This document shows, piece by piece, positions 31,953 to 41,932 of a stretch of 64,000 nt of DNA. The translations under genes were made by a program, and so were the position numbers. The notes beneath the pieces are model-generated. The model was not told the DNA's origin. It did no database searches and was given only the letters and a program-made list of their open reading frames with translations. Within the stretch, counting starts at the first letter, position 1. Each line of letters opens with the position of its first letter. Location of the stretch: contig OY723238.1 in assembly GCA_963210315.1 (NCBI GenBank), positions 930,001-994,000 on the forward strand, read 5' to 3'. Source of the stretch: Rhynchopus euleeides (taxonomy: Eukaryota > Euglenozoa > Diplonemea > Diplonemida > Diplonemidae).

Positions 31953-34900
31953 TCAAGCACGATCCAAGGACGCCTGGAGGCCATGGTCCTGGCCACCCCA
32001 ATTGCATATCGCACGAAGGGCCGCACGATACGTCTTCATAGAGTGCCCCGTCTTGATGTTCTCCTGGGTGTCAAACGGCTCCACGAGGGAGAAGGGGAGG
32101 CTGTCCATCAGGAACCCCTCTATCCAAGACGGCGTGATCAGGATGTTCCCATACGTGTCGATCCGCACCCTTTGGAACGGATGCGCATACCGCGCCTTCG
32201 CCACCCCCAGGTTAAACTTCGGGGGATGGTTCGGCACAGGATCCGCCGGGTGGACCATGCCATACGCATCGGGAACGGCCCTCCGGAACAGCCTGCAGAA
32301 CGTCGCATTCCCTACCCGAGGCGTTCCGTAGTTATAGAGGGAAACCCACGTCTCAGGATGCCTCCTCGCTATGGTGTATGAAGCGAGTGTTGCGAGCGCG
32401 CCACCCAAGGAGTGCCCCGTGCATATAATCCTGACTCGCATGCCCGCGTCTGCCGCCTTCTGAAGTTCCTCGTTTACCACCTCGAGCAGATCGTCTTTGA
32501 GCATCTCCCAGACGAGGGAGAATCCGCGGTGGGCGCAAGGATTTTCATCCGCCCACGATGTGCTCCCCATGAGATCCGCCATCTCTTTGTAGGGCTGGCG
32601 GTTGATCTGCAGGTCGCTCTTCAGGTTGGAGGTGTTCCGAGTCCCGCGGAAGACGACTGCAACAAGGAGGAGCTTGTCCCCACTCTCTTCCTCGAGAAGC
32701 TTCGTGGTGATCATCGCCCGGTTGTCCTTCCTGTCGAGGAGGGATTTCAGGGTCCACCCGAAAGACCCAAGGTCCATAAAGCTGCGCGAGATGTTCTGAG
32801 CCCAGGCCTCCGAGTTAGGCTCGAAGCGGTATTCGTCGTGGCAGTCCGCGTAGGGGTCTTGGAATCCAAACCCCAGCCACTTCTTCAGCTTCGTCATCGA
32901 GGGCTTCCGCTGCAGGTTGCCCTCCGGGGGGGTCGTGTTGCCGGGGGCAGGTTGGGCGGGCATGTCGTCCATCGACACCCCAGGGCTGCGCCCCGCCACG
33001 CTGCCCCCCCTGGGGCTGACCCCGCCACCGCCGCCACCCCCGCCGACAGCACCGCTGCCACCGGTGACTGACCCAAACCGCCTCCGCTTCCGCTCGAGGC
33101 GTTTGTTTCTGCCGGACGCCTTTTTGGAGATGCCGAGGTCGTCAGGCTTGGAGCTCCCCAGCCCCACCCCAGGCGGGAGGGACTCCCGCCGGAGCCTGGC
33201 GGGTGGTGTCACCGATAGGGGGGGCACGGCAGGCCCCTTGCGGCCCTGCTTGACCACGGGGGAGTCGTCCGATTCGGGGAGGGTCACGACGTAGCCCCTG
33301 TCGCTGTCATAGCGCGACACGCGCTGCATGTGGCGTGCATCCCCAATGGGGGGTGTCCGGGTCCCTGTTGTAGTCGCATCGACTGTGGTGAGGTCTGCCG
33401 TCTCGCCGTCCGACTCGTCGTCAGATCCTGTCGGCAGTGGGATCGCAGAATGCGCCCGGGTGATGCCCCCGCTGGGGAAGGGCCTGTGGAGGGACACCGA
33501 CAGCCTCGCCCTTGCGCTGCGCGGGATCCCGCCATTCGCACCGTCGTCGCTGCTGTGGTCGTCATCCGCGTCGGTCCGCACCAACACATTCACATCCTCA
33601 CCCCCGAGGGCGCCGCCGGGCATCACCACCGACGAGAGCTTCCCCGATATCCTGGGCACCGGGGTGAGTTCAGGCGATCCCCCCAGCGCCGGCTTCCGCC
33701 TGGGCGTGCTGACAGGGTCTATGATCAGTGCTGGGGGTGATGCTCCGCGGCGGAGTGAATCCTCGCATGCGGTGTCGGTCTGCCGGGCGATGTTGAGTTC
33801 GTCCCGCAGGAGGTGGTCACGGTAGAGCTCCAGGTCTTTGTCGACCAGGACTCCGGGGAGGGAGTTGGAGGCGCCCATCTCGATGTTCATGGAGACGCCG
33901 TTGGGGTCGGCGTCGCGTCGCGGCGTGTTCCCCTCCGACTCGGCGGCATCGAAGCACCACAGCGAGGGGCGGGAGTGCATGCCAGCAGCGTCCTCCCCGC
34001 GGGGCATGCTGCGGCGCTTCTTCCTCCGCCGCTTTTTCCGCTTCTTCTGGACCTCCTGCGTGACAGCCCTGCCCACGAGGGTCCTGCCGAAGAGTGTCCG
34101 CGGGATGACAGCCGCCGCAACCAGCACGCAGCACCCGGGGGTGGGGCCGCGCCGCAGAATCTTCGAAGTCTTGAGCAGCACCCGCAGCGGCGGGTTGAGG
34201 TACACCTCCTGCGAGAGGATGGCCATCTCTGCCGCGACCTGCAGGCTGAACAGGTGGTTCTGCCCGTGGTAGGTCTCAGTGGTGTCGCTAACAGTGGTGC
34301 CCTCCTGGGCAGGCACGCCCGGGGGGTTCATGGTGCCCATGAGCTGGCCGTTGTCCGACAGGAGGCAGGGGTCGGTCTGGGTGGCCATCAAGCCGCTGTC
34401 GACCGACACGGCGAGGGTTCCGATGTCGCAGAGGTCTGCATCACCCCCGTAGGGCTCGTTGTTGTCGCCGTTAGCCGGGGTGCCGTTGAGGGTGCCGTCC
34501 CACGAGCAGAGGGCTGCGTCCTGCCCCAGCACTGCAACAGCGACGACACCTGCAATGGAGGCGACAGAGGTGGCTTCGTGGAGGCGTTTGTTGCGTGGCT
34601 TCCCGCGCCACCCCCAGTCGCCCCCCGTCTGGGCGTGGAGCCAGCGCATCTCCTCGGTGTAGGTCAGGAAGAAGTAGGGGTTGCAGTGTGTGATGCGGAG
34701 GCGGTCGTGTGTCTTCTGGGCGAAGGGGAGGGCGGTCCAGTGCTCCCGGTAGGAAGGAGGCGGCAGGTCTGCATCCGAGAATGGGCGCAGTGGCTGGAGG
34801 GCGTTGGCCATGATGAGGCAGTAGACAAAGGTCAGCACGAACATCCCCATCCTGCGGTGGATCTCAGAGTCCTCGATCTGCACCAGGTATGTGGAGAGCT

Positions 34901-37730
34901 CGATGCGGGAGTCGATGATGATGTTGACGAGGTTGCAGCAGAGGACAGGGATCGACACGAAGTAGACAAGGCGCAGCAGGAGCTGCTGCCGCCTGCTCGA
35001 AACGTAGTGCGTCCCCCGCAGCTTCCGCCGCACCTTATACAACACATACACGCCAATGCCGCCTGCCACGATCGACATGATCATGGCGATCGTATCCTGC
35101 AGGTCGGTCGCCCCAAAATCGCTGCGCGAATTCCGCTCGCTCCACGGGGTGTCCACTCGCCCCACCGCACCCACGATCGCAAGGAGGAGGAACGCCGCAA
35201 AGATCAGCGCAGAGATCAGGGATGGCCGCCGCCTCCGCAACGCCCGGAGATACCTCGCTGAGTAGTACCCCGCCTGGGTCTTCGGAGTGGGGATCTCAGG
35301 GGAATACCCCGACAGCTTCATCGGGATGTACTGGAAGAAGAAGTCCAGCGGCTCGTCCCGCGTGTAGGCGCTCATGATGATGGTGAGGTTGAGCGCAACG
35401 AAGACATACGGCGAGTAATACCCCATGTCCACCTCCATGAAGTAGGCCAGCCGCGCCCACTTGGAATTGGATGTGTCCCGCGAATAGAGATCAAGGATGA
35501 AGATGGGGTTGAAGAAGAACAGAGTCATGACCAGGAAGACCGCCATCCAGCACTGCTCGGGGAGGAGGCTGAACCACCCGCCCGCATAGCGTATCCAGGA
35601 GGCGTAGTTGACGAAGGCCACCAGGATCAGGACGAAGCATGCGAGGCGGACAGCCGCCTCGCCTATCGTATACACCTCATACACTGTGAAGGCTTGGAAC
35701 TGCACCTCCTCCCAGGCAAGCTCCACGGCAGCGTGTGAGTTGATCACGACTGTGACGTTCTTCTGCACCGCAACAGGGCTGGGGTGCTCTGCTGTGTCCC
35801 AGAGGCGCAGCACCGGCTCCCTCTCGCAGAACTCCGCATCCGGCTCACACGTCAGGCGTATCGTCGAGTTCGTGATGAGCTCCAGCTCCCCACCGCTCTC
35901 CTCTTCCTGATACACCTGCACGGTCAGCACCCCCTGCGCCGCACGCTCCCCCCAGACCCTGTGCAGGGCGCTGCGCTCCCCGCGGGGGGACAGCCCGATA
36001 TCTGCAAGAGCTGAGACCTGGCTCTTCTGCGGGTCGTTTCTCACTCTCATGAGGATAACGACATACCTTGCCCAGGCGGAGACCTGCACCCGCCCATAAA
36101 AAGTCAGCCTGTTGTAGTTCGGAAGCATGTCCTCCTGAGGCCCAAGGGATGCGGGTGTCGCCGGTGCCGCCGGGACCTCCTCCGCCGTCTTGGGGTATCC
36201 CTGGTTGATGACGAGGTCGGGCACGCAGTCCTCCTCGCTGCGGCGCGACCCCCACACGGCGTAGAGCCTCCGGAGGAGGGCGGGCGACCCGACAGCCGCG
36301 CGGTACTCCTCACCGCCGTAGGTCAGCACCTCCCCGAGGTCCCGCGCGCCGGCGGAGGCGAACTTCGCAGAGATTGCCTCCGGGGCCCACTCCGCTGCCT
36401 GCCACACCGAGTCACGAACCATCCAGACACACGCGCCGTATTCCTGCACGATGTGCGACGCATTATCCCTCAGTTCGCCTGCCACAACCGCAGCATATCC
36501 CACACTCGCTGGGGTCTGATGGTTCGGTCCATACGCCGATGCGTTGGAGAACAGCAGCACGGGCTGTGGGTAGGGCGGCACCCCCCCGGTGTGCGCCCCT
36601 GCCACCGGGAGGAGCATCCCGGCAACAGGCACCGACAGGGCAAAGGTCGCATTGAGAAAGCCCTGGGTGGAGCACGCGGTGCCCTTGGGGACGACACGCA
36701 GCCAGGAGTCGGCATAGCCCGGCTGATAGCACTGGTGGGTGAGGGCGTAGAAGGTGTCTGTCTCTTCGGCATACCCCACTGTGAGGCGGGATTCACAGGA
36801 GGGTATATTGGCCTGTCCGATCGCGTCATATCCGGGGGTGCCATGGTAGCATGCGGACCCGCAGAGGTCGCGGCAGCGCCAGCGGGGCCAGCCGGTTGAC
36901 ATGGTGAGGTAGACGACTGCCTCTGCGACAAATATCGCGAGGGCGACGAGGAAAGCGCAGAACGCAACCTTCGACCTCGATTTGTGCGCGCGCTCCATCC
37001 CGATAAGCTGTATGTTGCCCGTCCGCCTGTCGAAGTCGAGGCAGGGGTCGTGCACCATCCGCCCCTCCACCGACTGCTGCAGCATCCCGAGCTGCTCGCG
37101 GGTCCCCTCGAGCTCCACCTCCATGCGATGCACCTCGTCGAGGAGGACCTGCACCCCGTTGGCCTGATCGGGGTGCGCCTTCCGGGGTGCCTTCAACCCA
37201 AACACAGAGGCGGGTGAGCCAAACGCCGCGAGGGTGTGCGACGAGGCCTGCTTGGAGGGGGGCGCGGTGCTGGCGTCGGGGTTGCCCCTCCCGCTGTCGG
37301 TGTCTTCAGGCTGCACGGTGGAGGCGTTCACCGTGGCGTGGAACTGGGAGAAGGAGCCGTGCTGCGTGATGCACCGCGTCGCCTCGGTGCAGGCTTCCGA
37401 CTGCAGCCCCGCTTCATCCTCCAAGGCGTTTTCAAGGTTGGTGATTGTCTTCATGAGGTTCGCAGTCACCTTCCCAACCCCGGCTGCATCCCCTCCACGC
37501 ATCTCCTCCAGCGTGGCAGGGATGACCACCGAAGGGGCTGGCGTTGCGCTGGGCCAGGCGTGCGCCGCGACACTCTGGGTGCGCCCCCCGAGCGACGCCT
37601 CTTCCTGCTGGACGCTCCGGAAGCTGGTGTTGCTGAAGCCCATAACCCCGATGGCAGGGCCGCTGCCCGGCATCACTGGGGTTGTCCCGCTGACTCCCCC
37701 CAAGGAGGAGGTGCTCCCGACCTTGACCAT
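31953..37730 (-). CDS. Seven-transmembrane (Wntless/TMEM181-like) protein fused to a class 3 lipase, 1,925 aa
   Basis: Order of parts: a 250-residue Ser/Gln-rich N-terminus; a first membrane helix (VAFCAFLVALAIFVAEAVVY, about 257-277); a Cys-containing luminal domain of some 400 residues; then seven hydrophobic segments between about 683 and 982. The second of these reads LPEQCWMAVFLVMTLFFFNP and is followed by FFFQYIPMKL, a layout like the Wntless/TMEM181 group. A 600-residue cytosolic linker is basic and phosphosite-rich. The last 250 residues are a class 3 (Rossmann-fold alpha/beta) lipase: VVFRGTRN, GHSLGGAL with Ser 1774, HPADPVP with Asp about 1830, and GHSMKTY with His about 1896. It probably hydrolyses an acylglycerol or phospholipid at a membrane. 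CACACCCCACAG ends 53 bases before the ATG and GCGCACAG one base before it. Confidence 0.85.
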   Translation of the reverse strand: MVKVGSTSSLGGVSGTTPVMPGSGPAIGVMGFSNTSFRSVQQEEASLGGRTQSVAAHAWPSATPAPSVVIPATLEEMRGGDAAGVGKVTANLMKTITNLENALEDEAGLQSEACTEATRCITQHGSFSQFHATVNASTVQPEDTDSGRGNPDASTAPPSKQASSHTLAAFGSPASVFGLKAPRKAHPDQANGVQVLLDEVHRMEVELEGTREQLGMLQQSVEGRMVHDPCLDFDRRTGNIQLIGMERAHKSRSKVAFCAFLVALAIFVAEAVVYLTMSTGWPRWRCRDLCGSACYHGTPGYDAIGQANIPSCESRLTVGYAEETDTFYALTHQCYQPGYADSWLRVVPKGTACSTQGFLNATFALSVPVAGMLLPVAGAHTGGVPPYPQPVLLFSNASAYGPNHQTPASVGYAAVVAGELRDNASHIVQEYGACVWMVRDSVWQAAEWAPEAISAKFASAGARDLGEVLTYGGEEYRAAVGSPALLRRLYAVWGSRRSEEDCVPDLVINQGYPKTAEEVPAAPATPASLGPQEDMLPNYNRLTFYGRVQVSAWARYVVILMRVRNDPQKSQVSALADIGLSPRGERSALHRVWGERAAQGVLTVQVYQEEESGGELELITNSTIRLTCEPDAEFCEREPVLRLWDTAEHPSPVAVQKNVTVVINSHAAVELAWEEVQFQAFTVYEVYTIGEAAVRLACFVLILVAFVNYASWIRYAGGWFSLLPEQCWMAVFLVMTLFFFNPIFILDLYSRDTSNSKWARLAYFMEVDMGYYSPYVFVALNLTIIMSAYTRDEPLDFFFQYIPMKLSGYSPEIPTPKTQAGYYSARYLRALRRRRPSLISALIFAAFLLLAIVGAVGRVDTPWSERNSRSDFGATDLQDTIAMIMSIVAGGIGVYVLYKVRRKLRGTHYVSSRRQQLLLRLVYFVSIPVLCCNLVNIIIDSRIELSTYLVQIEDSEIHRRMGMFVLTFVYCLIMANALQPLRPFSDADLPPPSYREHWTALPFAQKTHDRLRITHCNPYFFLTYTEEMRWLHAQTGGDWGWRGKPRNKRLHEATSVASIAGVVAVAVLGQDAALCSWDGTLNGTPANGDNNEPYGGDADLCDIGTLAVSVDSGLMATQTDPCLLSDNGQLMGTMNPPGVPAQEGTTVSDTTETYHGQNHLFSLQVAAEMAILSQEVYLNPPLRVLLKTSKILRRGPTPGCCVLVAAAVIPRTLFGRTLVGRAVTQEVQKKRKKRRRKKRRSMPRGEDAAGMHSRPSLWCFDAAESEGNTPRRDADPNGVSMNIEMGASNSLPGVLVDKDLELYRDHLLRDELNIARQTDTACEDSLRRGASPPALIIDPVSTPRRKPALGGSPELTPVPRISGKLSSVVMPGGALGGEDVNVLVRTDADDDHSSDDGANGGIPRSARARLSVSLHRPFPSGGITRAHSAIPLPTGSDDESDGETADLTTVDATTTGTRTPPIGDARHMQRVSRYDSDRGYVVTLPESDDSPVVKQGRKGPAVPPLSVTPPARLRRESLPPGVGLGSSKPDDLGISKKASGRNKRLERKRRRFGSVTGGSGAVGGGGGGGGVSPRGGSVAGRSPGVSMDDMPAQPAPGNTTPPEGNLQRKPSMTKLKKWLGFGFQDPYADCHDEYRFEPNSEAWAQNISRSFMDLGSFGWTLKSLLDRKDNRAMITTKLLEEESGDKLLLVAVVFRGTRNTSNLKSDLQINRQPYKEMADLMGSTSWADENPCAHRGFSLVWEMLKDDLLEVVNEELQKAADAGMRVRIICTGHSLGGALATLASYTIARRHPETWVSLYNYGTPRVGNATFCRLFRRAVPDAYGMVHPADPVPNHPPKFNLGVAKARYAHPFQRVRIDTYGNILITPSWIEGFLMDSLPFSLVEPFDTQENIKTGHSMKTYRAALRAICNWGGQDHGLQASLDRA

Positions 37731-38238
37731 GCTGTGCGCGTGGTCCCGTTCATACCCTCATTGGAGGGGGGTGGGTGCACCTGCTGTGGGGTGTGGTGGG
37801 ATTACAAAGTAGGGAAGGCGCAGGTGGGTGGGGGTCATGCAGACAATATGAAGGGGCATTTGCCGCCTTCTTAGCAGCAGGTGTCATATCGTCAGGGAGT
37901 GGTGGGGGTGCGTTCCAACCGCACGTGGGTCCACACAATAAGTCGCGCGCTCCCTCAGCTACTCTTCAGACTTGGGAACGGCGGGGGTTGCGGGGTGGTG
38001 TCACCCCCCCTGCACCCCCGCCCATCTGCTGTGTACAATACATTACAATACAATCTCTCCCTAAGCTTGAGAATACAGCCAACCAGCCCCACCCCACTGT
38101 ATAACACAGCTGCTGGCGGACAAAACCCATCGGCTTTGAATCCTTGCTGGACAGCTCATGGATCCTTTCCGCACCCCCACGGCCAACAGGAGGCGAGACG
38201 ATGTGCGGGGAACCACACCACCACCGCCCCTCTGCACT
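37731..38238. other. 5' flank of the lipase-fusion gene and spacer
   Basis: Minus-strand leader with the CACACCCCACAG acceptor (37784). If that site is used, the leader holds a three-codon ATG-AGG-GTA-TGA upstream frame and a second, out-of-frame ATG. The downstream CACAG at 37732 would remove both. Confidence 0.5.
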
Positions 38239-39561
38239 TCACAACAGTCCCATCCCTTCATTGATCTGGCGCTGCGCCGCCTGCAGCCGTGCTGCCGCAC
38301 CCGCCAGGGGGTGTGGAGGCAGGGAGAAGGTCTTCAGCACCTCCTGTGGGTCCCTGCGGGGCGGGGCGGGGTCGTGCACCAACGCCATGGCACGCCGCTC
38401 CTTGGGAGGGGCCGAGGCAGCTGAATAGACGGTCTCCTGTGCGCGCGACTCTGCAGCCTCCTCCAGAAAGTTGCGGTCTGCCATCCGGGCGGGCGACGAC
38501 AGCATCGGCGTGTGCGGCGAGGCCATCACGTCCTCTCTCACGCTTGGGGGCGTCGCAGGGTAGGTGATGGACTGCGGGTCAGGGAATGCCTGAGCCCGTG
38601 TTGCGGCGCTCCAGAAGCGGTCGTCACCCAGGGCGCGCTGTGGCGGCTTCAGCTTCAGCGCGGCTGGCGACACCCGGTAGCCCTCGCGCCCAGGGGAGGC
38701 CTCGAAGTTGTGCGCCGACAGCAGCCCGCTCGCGGCAGACTCGCGCGACTGTAGCGACACGATGCGCCTGCCCACCACCTCGTTGGCAGAGAGGCGCTTG
38801 TCCTGCTCGATCTCCTCCTCCTTGTGATGCACGAGGTCCATCCGGAGCTGCGCCGCCTGTGCATGCTGTTCGGCCTGCAGCCTCTCCAGCTGTTTGTGCC
38901 GCACCCGCTTGGCGCAGTCCTCTGCAGCATCAACCATGTTCATGCGCCCGGTCCGCGCTAACGCCTTCTGCGGGTGCTGGTGGAACCAAAACCTTTTGAA
39001 TGTGTCGGCCTCGGTGTATTCGTTGATCACCGTCCCGTCGGGCAGCTTTGTGATGAAGGAGTGCCCCCCCGGGTCGGAGGAATCGCTGCTGGAGTCGTCG
39101 AACTCGTCGTCAAAAACAGTCTTCTTGGATGCGACGGAGGGGGGGCGGCGCTTGACAGCCGGTGGGCGCGAGGGCAGCTTCTGCTTAGCGATGTGGCGGT
39201 GGTGGTCGACAGCCTTGTTGTAAAGCTTCACAGCACGCTCCACCTGGCGCTGTTCTTCCTTAAAGCCGTCGTGCAGCAGGGCCGTCACACGCTGCCTCCG
39301 CCTCAGGTGGTTGCGGATGATGTCCGGCGAGATGGTGTCCTTCACAGGCTGGTCCCAGATGTCGGCTGCACGTCGCAGGTTTGCCATCTCAACCTCCCGC
39401 CGCGTCAGCTCACGCGGGAACCCATTGATCACATCTTTGTACTCCAAGTCCAGCTCAGTGTCGGCACGGTAGAAGGACCGACACGTCTCACACACAGACG
39501 ACGGGCTGACAGGGGCTCGCCTCGGTGGTTTCCGAGGCTTAGAAGGGCTTGCATACTCCAT
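38239..39561 (-). CDS. Uncharacterised charged, partly coiled-coil protein, 440 aa
   Basis: I do not recognise the family. The start is the ATG at 39561 (MEYASPSKPRKPPRR); the frame upstream of it is open but Pro-rich and non-ATG. CACCACACCACAG, a clear 3' splice site, ends 16 bases before the ATG. A possible zinc pair VCETC lies near residue 23. Residues 50-125 and 205-270 are helical and highly charged (RNHLRRRQRVTALLHDGF, KQLERLQAEQHAQ), with an acidic Ser-Asp patch between them (FDDEFDDSSSDSSDPGG). The C-terminus is Pro/Ser/Ala-rich. Composition suggests a structural or scaffold protein, perhaps cytoskeletal, but nothing in the sequence proves this. Confidence 0.8.
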   Translation of the reverse strand: MEYASPSKPRKPPRRAPVSPSSVCETCRSFYRADTELDLEYKDVINGFPRELTRREVEMANLRRAADIWDQPVKDTISPDIIRNHLRRRQRVTALLHDGFKEEQRQVERAVKLYNKAVDHHRHIAKQKLPSRPPAVKRRPPSVASKKTVFDDEFDDSSSDSSDPGGHSFITKLPDGTVINEYTEADTFKRFWFHQHPQKALARTGRMNMVDAAEDCAKRVRHKQLERLQAEQHAQAAQLRMDLVHHKEEEIEQDKRLSANEVVGRRIVSLQSRESAASGLLSAHNFEASPGREGYRVSPAALKLKPPQRALGDDRFWSAATRAQAFPDPQSITYPATPPSVREDVMASPHTPMLSSPARMADRNFLEEAAESRAQETVYSAASAPPKERRAMALVHDPAPPRRDPQEVLKTFSLPPHPLAGAAARLQAAQRQINEGMGLL

Positions 39562-40596
39562 ATGCGGCCTCAACGGCCTGTGGTGTGGTGTGGTGGCGTG
39601 GGGGAAGTCTTGCTCGGTCAGAGGATACAAAGGAGACAGGGGTATTCCTATTTCCAGGGTCGGGGGAAAACTGGGTCGATGGGGGGAAAAAAAAAAGGGG
39701 GGGGGGGGGGGGCTGGGCAAAGACTGTCAAAAAGGGGGGTAAATTTTAACAATTCGCGCGCGAAACGTGCGCGCTCAGCGAGCAGCTCCATGTTGGCCCG
39801 TGTTTTCTTCGCGCCCATTGCCTCTGCAACTTCCTTGGGGTGCAGGACCTCCCCATGATTGACGGGGTGGGCAGCATGGCGGACGATGACGTAGCATCGA
39901 CCCACAGGGCTTGCACTTTTTGGGACTCCCCCTGAAACAGCTGTGGGATGAACTTATGAAGATCACGCACAGTGTGCGTCATGTTCACAAGATGGCAGGA
40001 CACGCAGGATCCAATAGGCTACCTTTCAAACGGGGGGTGCCTGGACACGCCACAGGGGGGTCTGGGGGGCGGAGCCCCCCAGCCGCCGGAGGAAACGGTC
40101 GTGAACATCTGTTCACAGGTTGACATGATCCATGTCATGTCAATCCCCGACCAAAGTCGGTGGGTCGATGGGCTGATGGGGCGATTCCCTCAACCCATCA
40201 ACCCATCGACCTACCGACCCAGAAATTCGCTGGGTCGGTGGGTCGACACGACGCGGTCTTCACCTCCCGCCGGGTACCCGGGGGTACCCCCCGGATACCA
40301 CCGGATACCGGGATCCGGGTACCCGGATCCCGGTATCCGGCCGGGTACCCGGCCCCGAGGCACTCAGTAAGCTCCTGTTTGAGTAGCCCCTCATGATTGG
40401 CGCCAAATGGTGGGTGGTTTCGTGGCCCCAGTGGTGCCGTGCCATTTGGTGGTATACAGGGAAGGAGGTGCACAGAAGTTTCTCACCGACTTGAGCCAGC
40501 CCTGCAGGTCGTTGTACACCTCTCCCGATGATCCGGTGAGACACTGCCCTGCCATGCGCAGGTTTAATATGGTGACCACGTTTCATGTGCTGCATT
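39562..40596. other. Intergenic with stacked palindromes and a possible coding relic
   Basis: 39650-40003 on the minus strand reads as two short protein-like frames joined by a shift (QLFQGESQKVQALW and, in another frame, NMELLAERARFARELL), perhaps a decayed gene fragment. A hairpin module copy lies at 40053-40110. Two nested palindromes follow at 40157-40217 and 40268-40360. Confidence 0.4.
40053..40110 (-). repeat. GC-rich hairpin module, copy 2
   Basis: Reverse orientation; GGGGGGTCTGGGGGGCGGAG, then CCCCCCAGCCGCCGGAGG. It is the one copy not clearly inside a bounded TIR element. Confidence 0.85.
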
Positions 40597-41519
40597 CAGG
40601 GGATAAGATAGGCCTGGTTTTCCGGTTTTCAAAACCAGGGTTTCCCGGTTTTCTGGAAAAAAAGAAAAAAGGCCAATCGGATTTTCGCCGGTTTTTGGGG
40701 AACCTTTGTGACAGTCAACCAGTGGGAATATTAGCCAAAAAAAACATGGAAAGTGACCCCATCGTGATCCGCACGGAGCTCAAACAGTCAAAAGAAAGCA
40801 GAGAAGCGGAGAAAAGGAGCCCAGCGGGAGGCCCGGTGGGTGGTGATGTCCTCGTCATGCAGGTCTTCTCTGTGTGAAGTTTCGAGATACTCCGGTAGCT
40901 TGACCATTCCGACCGCACCGTACTCCTTCTGGGCGGCTTGCCGAGCGCATGCACTCAATCTCGTTGCGATGCACACTGCCAAGGACCACCCTGTCATCCA
41001 CGCAAGCTACGACCTTGTCTCGAGCACGTTTGCCTTGCTGGGAATGGCACATGCAAACTCCGGTGTTTTCGGGAGTGCATGTCCGCTTTGGAGAGGATCG
41101 ATGTATTCGGGTTCTGGCGGGACCGCGATTTGTGCAGTGTTGGAGACACCCGCTGGTGTTCGCATGAGCGCACGTTGTGCGCAGCGTCTGACTGACTGCC
41201 TCTAGGGGGTGGTCATGCAACAAGCTCAACCATGAAGGCAGTTGCCCTTCGTGAGGCGTACCAGGGGGGGTTTGTCCTGATGCGGGGGGTGATGCGAAGC
41301 CGCGCTCCGTCAGTACGTGCGTCAGTACGTGGACGCGTTGAAAGCTCAGTTCCGTCCCTTCGGGGAGCTGTGTGGAGCAACACGCCACGCTGTTCGGCGG
41401 AGCCTGGTCCAGCCGTGTGATTCTGAGAGGGTTTGCGCACGCCGAAGGCGCGCGCAAAAAAATTCAAAACCAGAAAAACCGGAAAACGGGGCCAGAAAAA
41501 AAGGCTATCTTATACCCTG
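40597..41519. mobile_element. hAT-type element relic, CAGGGGATAAGATAGG termini (923 bp)
   Basis: The left end CAGGGGATAAGATAGGCCTG and the right end GGCTATCTTATACCCTG are inverted and match the termini of 44587-45768. Subterminal CTGGTTTTCCGGTTTT blocks are also shared. CAGGG ends are typical of hAT elements. The 8 bases on the two sides (GCTGCATT / CACAAAAC) differ, so the copy may be rearranged or very old. It retains a piece of transposase. Confidence 0.7.
40840..41205 (+). pseudogene. hAT transposase fragment
   Basis: The frame includes FWAACRAHALNLVAMHTAKD, carrying the C-x2-H-x-LNL motif of hAT transposases, followed by HASYDLVSSTFALLG. The Asp-containing N-terminal half and the conserved Trp-rich end are absent, so this is a remnant. 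It lies inside an element with CAGGG ends, which supports the assignment independently. Confidence 0.5.
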
Positions 41520-41932
41520 CACAAAACATCAATATCAAAAAAAACGCGTCTCGTGGGAGATAGGGGGCAGCTCAGCCACCGCTTTCCCGTTGCATTAGGC
41601 ACCGTTCAGTGCAAAGGCTGACGTACGGAGGGGCGAAGGCAGGGAGCAAAACACCACTCGTTGGCCTGATGAAGGGTGGTGTCTGTTCCGTTCGCCCCCC
41701 TTCCAACCTTGCAGAAAAACTGTTGTTGCAAGGCGTCAGAAAACAAAAGCACACACAGGGAAGTGGTCATCCTGACTATGTCACACCGAAGGTGCTGAAC
41801 TAAGTTGGATTCGTTGGTGTTGCAGAGAACGTTCAGCTTAACGTTGCCTCCAACCAGCAGGGTCAGGAGGTGTTGTGCTGGGAGGCAACGAGCAAGGCAG
41901 TGCACCGCAAGCACACAAGCAGAAGAGGTTGC

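Noticed and set aside
33813..35261. A 482-codon plus-strand frame opposite the lipase fusion
   Set aside because: Antisense shadow of a GC-rich gene; the minus-strand frame has membrane helices and a lipase triad.
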